DNA of 7,166 nucleotides, taken from positions 1-7,166 of the forward strand of contig JAIENF010000003.1 in NCBI GenBank assembly GCA_019751575.1, in the 5' to 3' direction. Both the position numbers and the translations under genes were made by a program. The notes beneath the pieces were generated by a model. That model was not told where the DNA came from, ran no database searches, and was given only the letters and a program-made list of their open reading frames with translations. This document shows, in pieces, positions 6,338 to 7,166 of the stretch. The stretch's first letter is position 1; each line of letters opens with the position of its first letter. The DNA is from Burkholderiales bacterium (GTDB taxonomy: Bacteria > Pseudomonadota > Gammaproteobacteria > Burkholderiales > CAIKXV01).

Positions 6338-7166
6338 TCAGGTGTTCATCTGCGAGAAGCGGACCGTCGCGGCTCGCGCCCGGTAGTCGGTCACCACGTT
6401 GACCACCGCCGGGATGCCAGCATCGACCGCGCGCTGCGCGCGCTCGAGCGCGGGACGGATGTCTTCAGGCTTCTCGACATACTCGCCATGCGCACCGAGC
6501 GCGATCGCCATCTGGTCGTATCGGGTGTAGCCGAGGTCGCGCCCAGGCTTCTTCCGCTCGGCGTCTCCGGTCCAGCCCCCGTTCAGGCTGATCACCACCA
6601 GCACCGGGATGCGGTGCCGGATCGCGGTGTCGAGCTCGAAGCCGTTCAGGCCGAACGAGCCGTCGCCATGCAGCACGATCACCGGCGTGTCCGGCTTCGC
6701 CATCTTGGCGCCGACGCCGAACGGCATGCCCACGCCCATGGTGCCGAACGGGCCCGAGTTGAGCCTGTGCCCCGCGACATGCGTCGGGATCGACTGGCGG
6801 CCGTAGTTGAGGATCTCCTGTCCGTCGACGCAGAGGATCGCCTCGCGCGGCATGAAGTCGCGCACCTCCTTGCACAGGCGCAGCGGATGGATCGGCACCT
6901 GGTCGGTGGACAGGTCGCGCTCCTGCGCCACCTGCTTCTCGACGTTGATCGAGTGCAGGCGCTCGCGCCAGCCGGCATAGCGCGCCGGATCGACGCGGCC
7001 GCGCGCGGCAGCCGCCAGTTGCATCAGTACCGCCTTCGCATCGCCGACCAGGCCGACGTCCAGCCGCTGCGTCGAGGCGATCTCGCCGGGATCGACATCG
7101 ATGCGGATGACCTTGGCATCCGCGCGGAAACGCGGCGGCTTCAGGTGGCCGAACACGTAGTTGACC
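6338..7166 (-). CDS. Thiamine diphosphate-dependent enzyme (acetolactate synthase / oxalyl-CoA decarboxylase / 2-hydroxyacyl-CoA lyase type), C-terminal part, 5' truncated
   Basis: The frame is open to the right edge. The last bases read VNYVFGHLKPPRF with no credible start, so the N-terminal ThDP domain and part of the middle domain lie outside. Numbering from the Val at 7156, residues 1-30 are the end of the central domain (AKVIRIDVDPGEI, 14-26). The C-terminal ThDP-binding domain spans about 90-255. It contains GPFGTMGVGMPFGVGA (135-150), then GDGSFGLNGFELDTA (164-178), and LNGGW (191-195). This is the GDG-X25-N motif that binds Mg2+ and the diphosphate, with Asp165 and Asn192 as likely ligands. 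The usual second Asn is Gly193. The FGTMGVG segment and the tail after PAVVNVVTDY recall oxalyl-CoA decarboxylase and 2-hydroxyacyl-CoA lyase as I remember them, but acetolactate-synthase-like or benzoylformate-decarboxylase-like activity is possible. It is the most upstream visible gene of the operon, 97 bases before Bug protein 2. Confidence 0.9.
   Translation of the reverse strand, partial: VNYVFGHLKPPRFRADAKVIRIDVDPGEIASTQRLDVGLVGDAKAVLMQLAAAARGRVDPARYAGWRERLHSINVEKQVAQERDLSTDQVPIHPLRLCKEVRDFMPREAILCVDGQEILNYGRQSIPTHVAGHRLNSGPFGTMGVGMPFGVGAKMAKPDTPVIVLHGDGSFGLNGFELDTAIRHRIPVLVVISLNGGWTGDAERKKPGRDLGYTRYDQMAIALGAHGEYVEKPEDIRPALERAQRAVDAGIPAVVNVVTDYRARAATVRFSQMNT

Noticed and set aside
1..7166. 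Search for CRISPR arrays, tRNA genes, transposases, toxin-antitoxin pairs, defence systems or tandem repeats
   Set aside because: Nothing of these kinds was seen. The window is almost fully occupied by metabolic and transport coding sequence.

Overview
This is a gene-dense, GC-rich chromosomal window. It contains two periplasmic binding proteins of the Bug/TctC family (tripartite tricarboxylate transporter type), a family greatly expanded in Burkholderiales such as Bordetella, Cupriavidus and Variovorax. With the GC content and the catabolic gene content, this points to a betaproteobacterium of that kind. The species cannot be named from the sequence. I see no rRNA, tRNA, CRISPR array, insertion sequence, phage gene or defence system.

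Layout. From the left edge to 1048, on the plus strand, lies the 3' part of an NDP-forming acyl-CoA synthetase: the end of the CoA-ligase domain and a complete ATP-grasp domain. Everything else is on the minus strand and reads right to left as one probable operon. It runs: ThDP-dependent enzyme (6338 to beyond the right edge), Bug protein 2 (5275-6240), GMC flavoprotein oxidoreductase (3605-5257), Bug protein 1 (2640-3608), M20 peptidase/deacylase-fold protein (1323-2618), and a small Trp-rich TIGR02450-like protein (1045-1326). Two junctions overlap by 4 bases (ATGA, GTGA). Two have gaps of 17 and 21 bases. Only the 97-base gap after the ThDP gene could hold regulatory signals. The synthetase and the Trp-rich gene converge, and their TAG stop codons interlock in one CTAG at the centre of a perfect 12-base palindrome.

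How the genes may work together (inference). The two Bug proteins would capture small, probably carboxylated, compounds in the periplasm. The GMC enzyme would oxidise an alcohol group, the ThDP enzyme would make or break a carbon-carbon bond next to a carbonyl, and the M20-fold protein might act on an amide. The converging synthetase could turn an acid into its CoA thioester if it is co-expressed. The substrate is not evident. No TctA/TctB membrane genes and no regulator are in view, and the operon promoter is presumably beyond position 7166.

The item most worth a second look is the M20-fold protein. By eye, several canonical metal-ligand and substrate-binding positions are replaced, so it may be a one-metal, altered or non-hydrolytic member of the family. 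The rest looks like ordinary, though functionally unassigned, burkholderial catabolic content.
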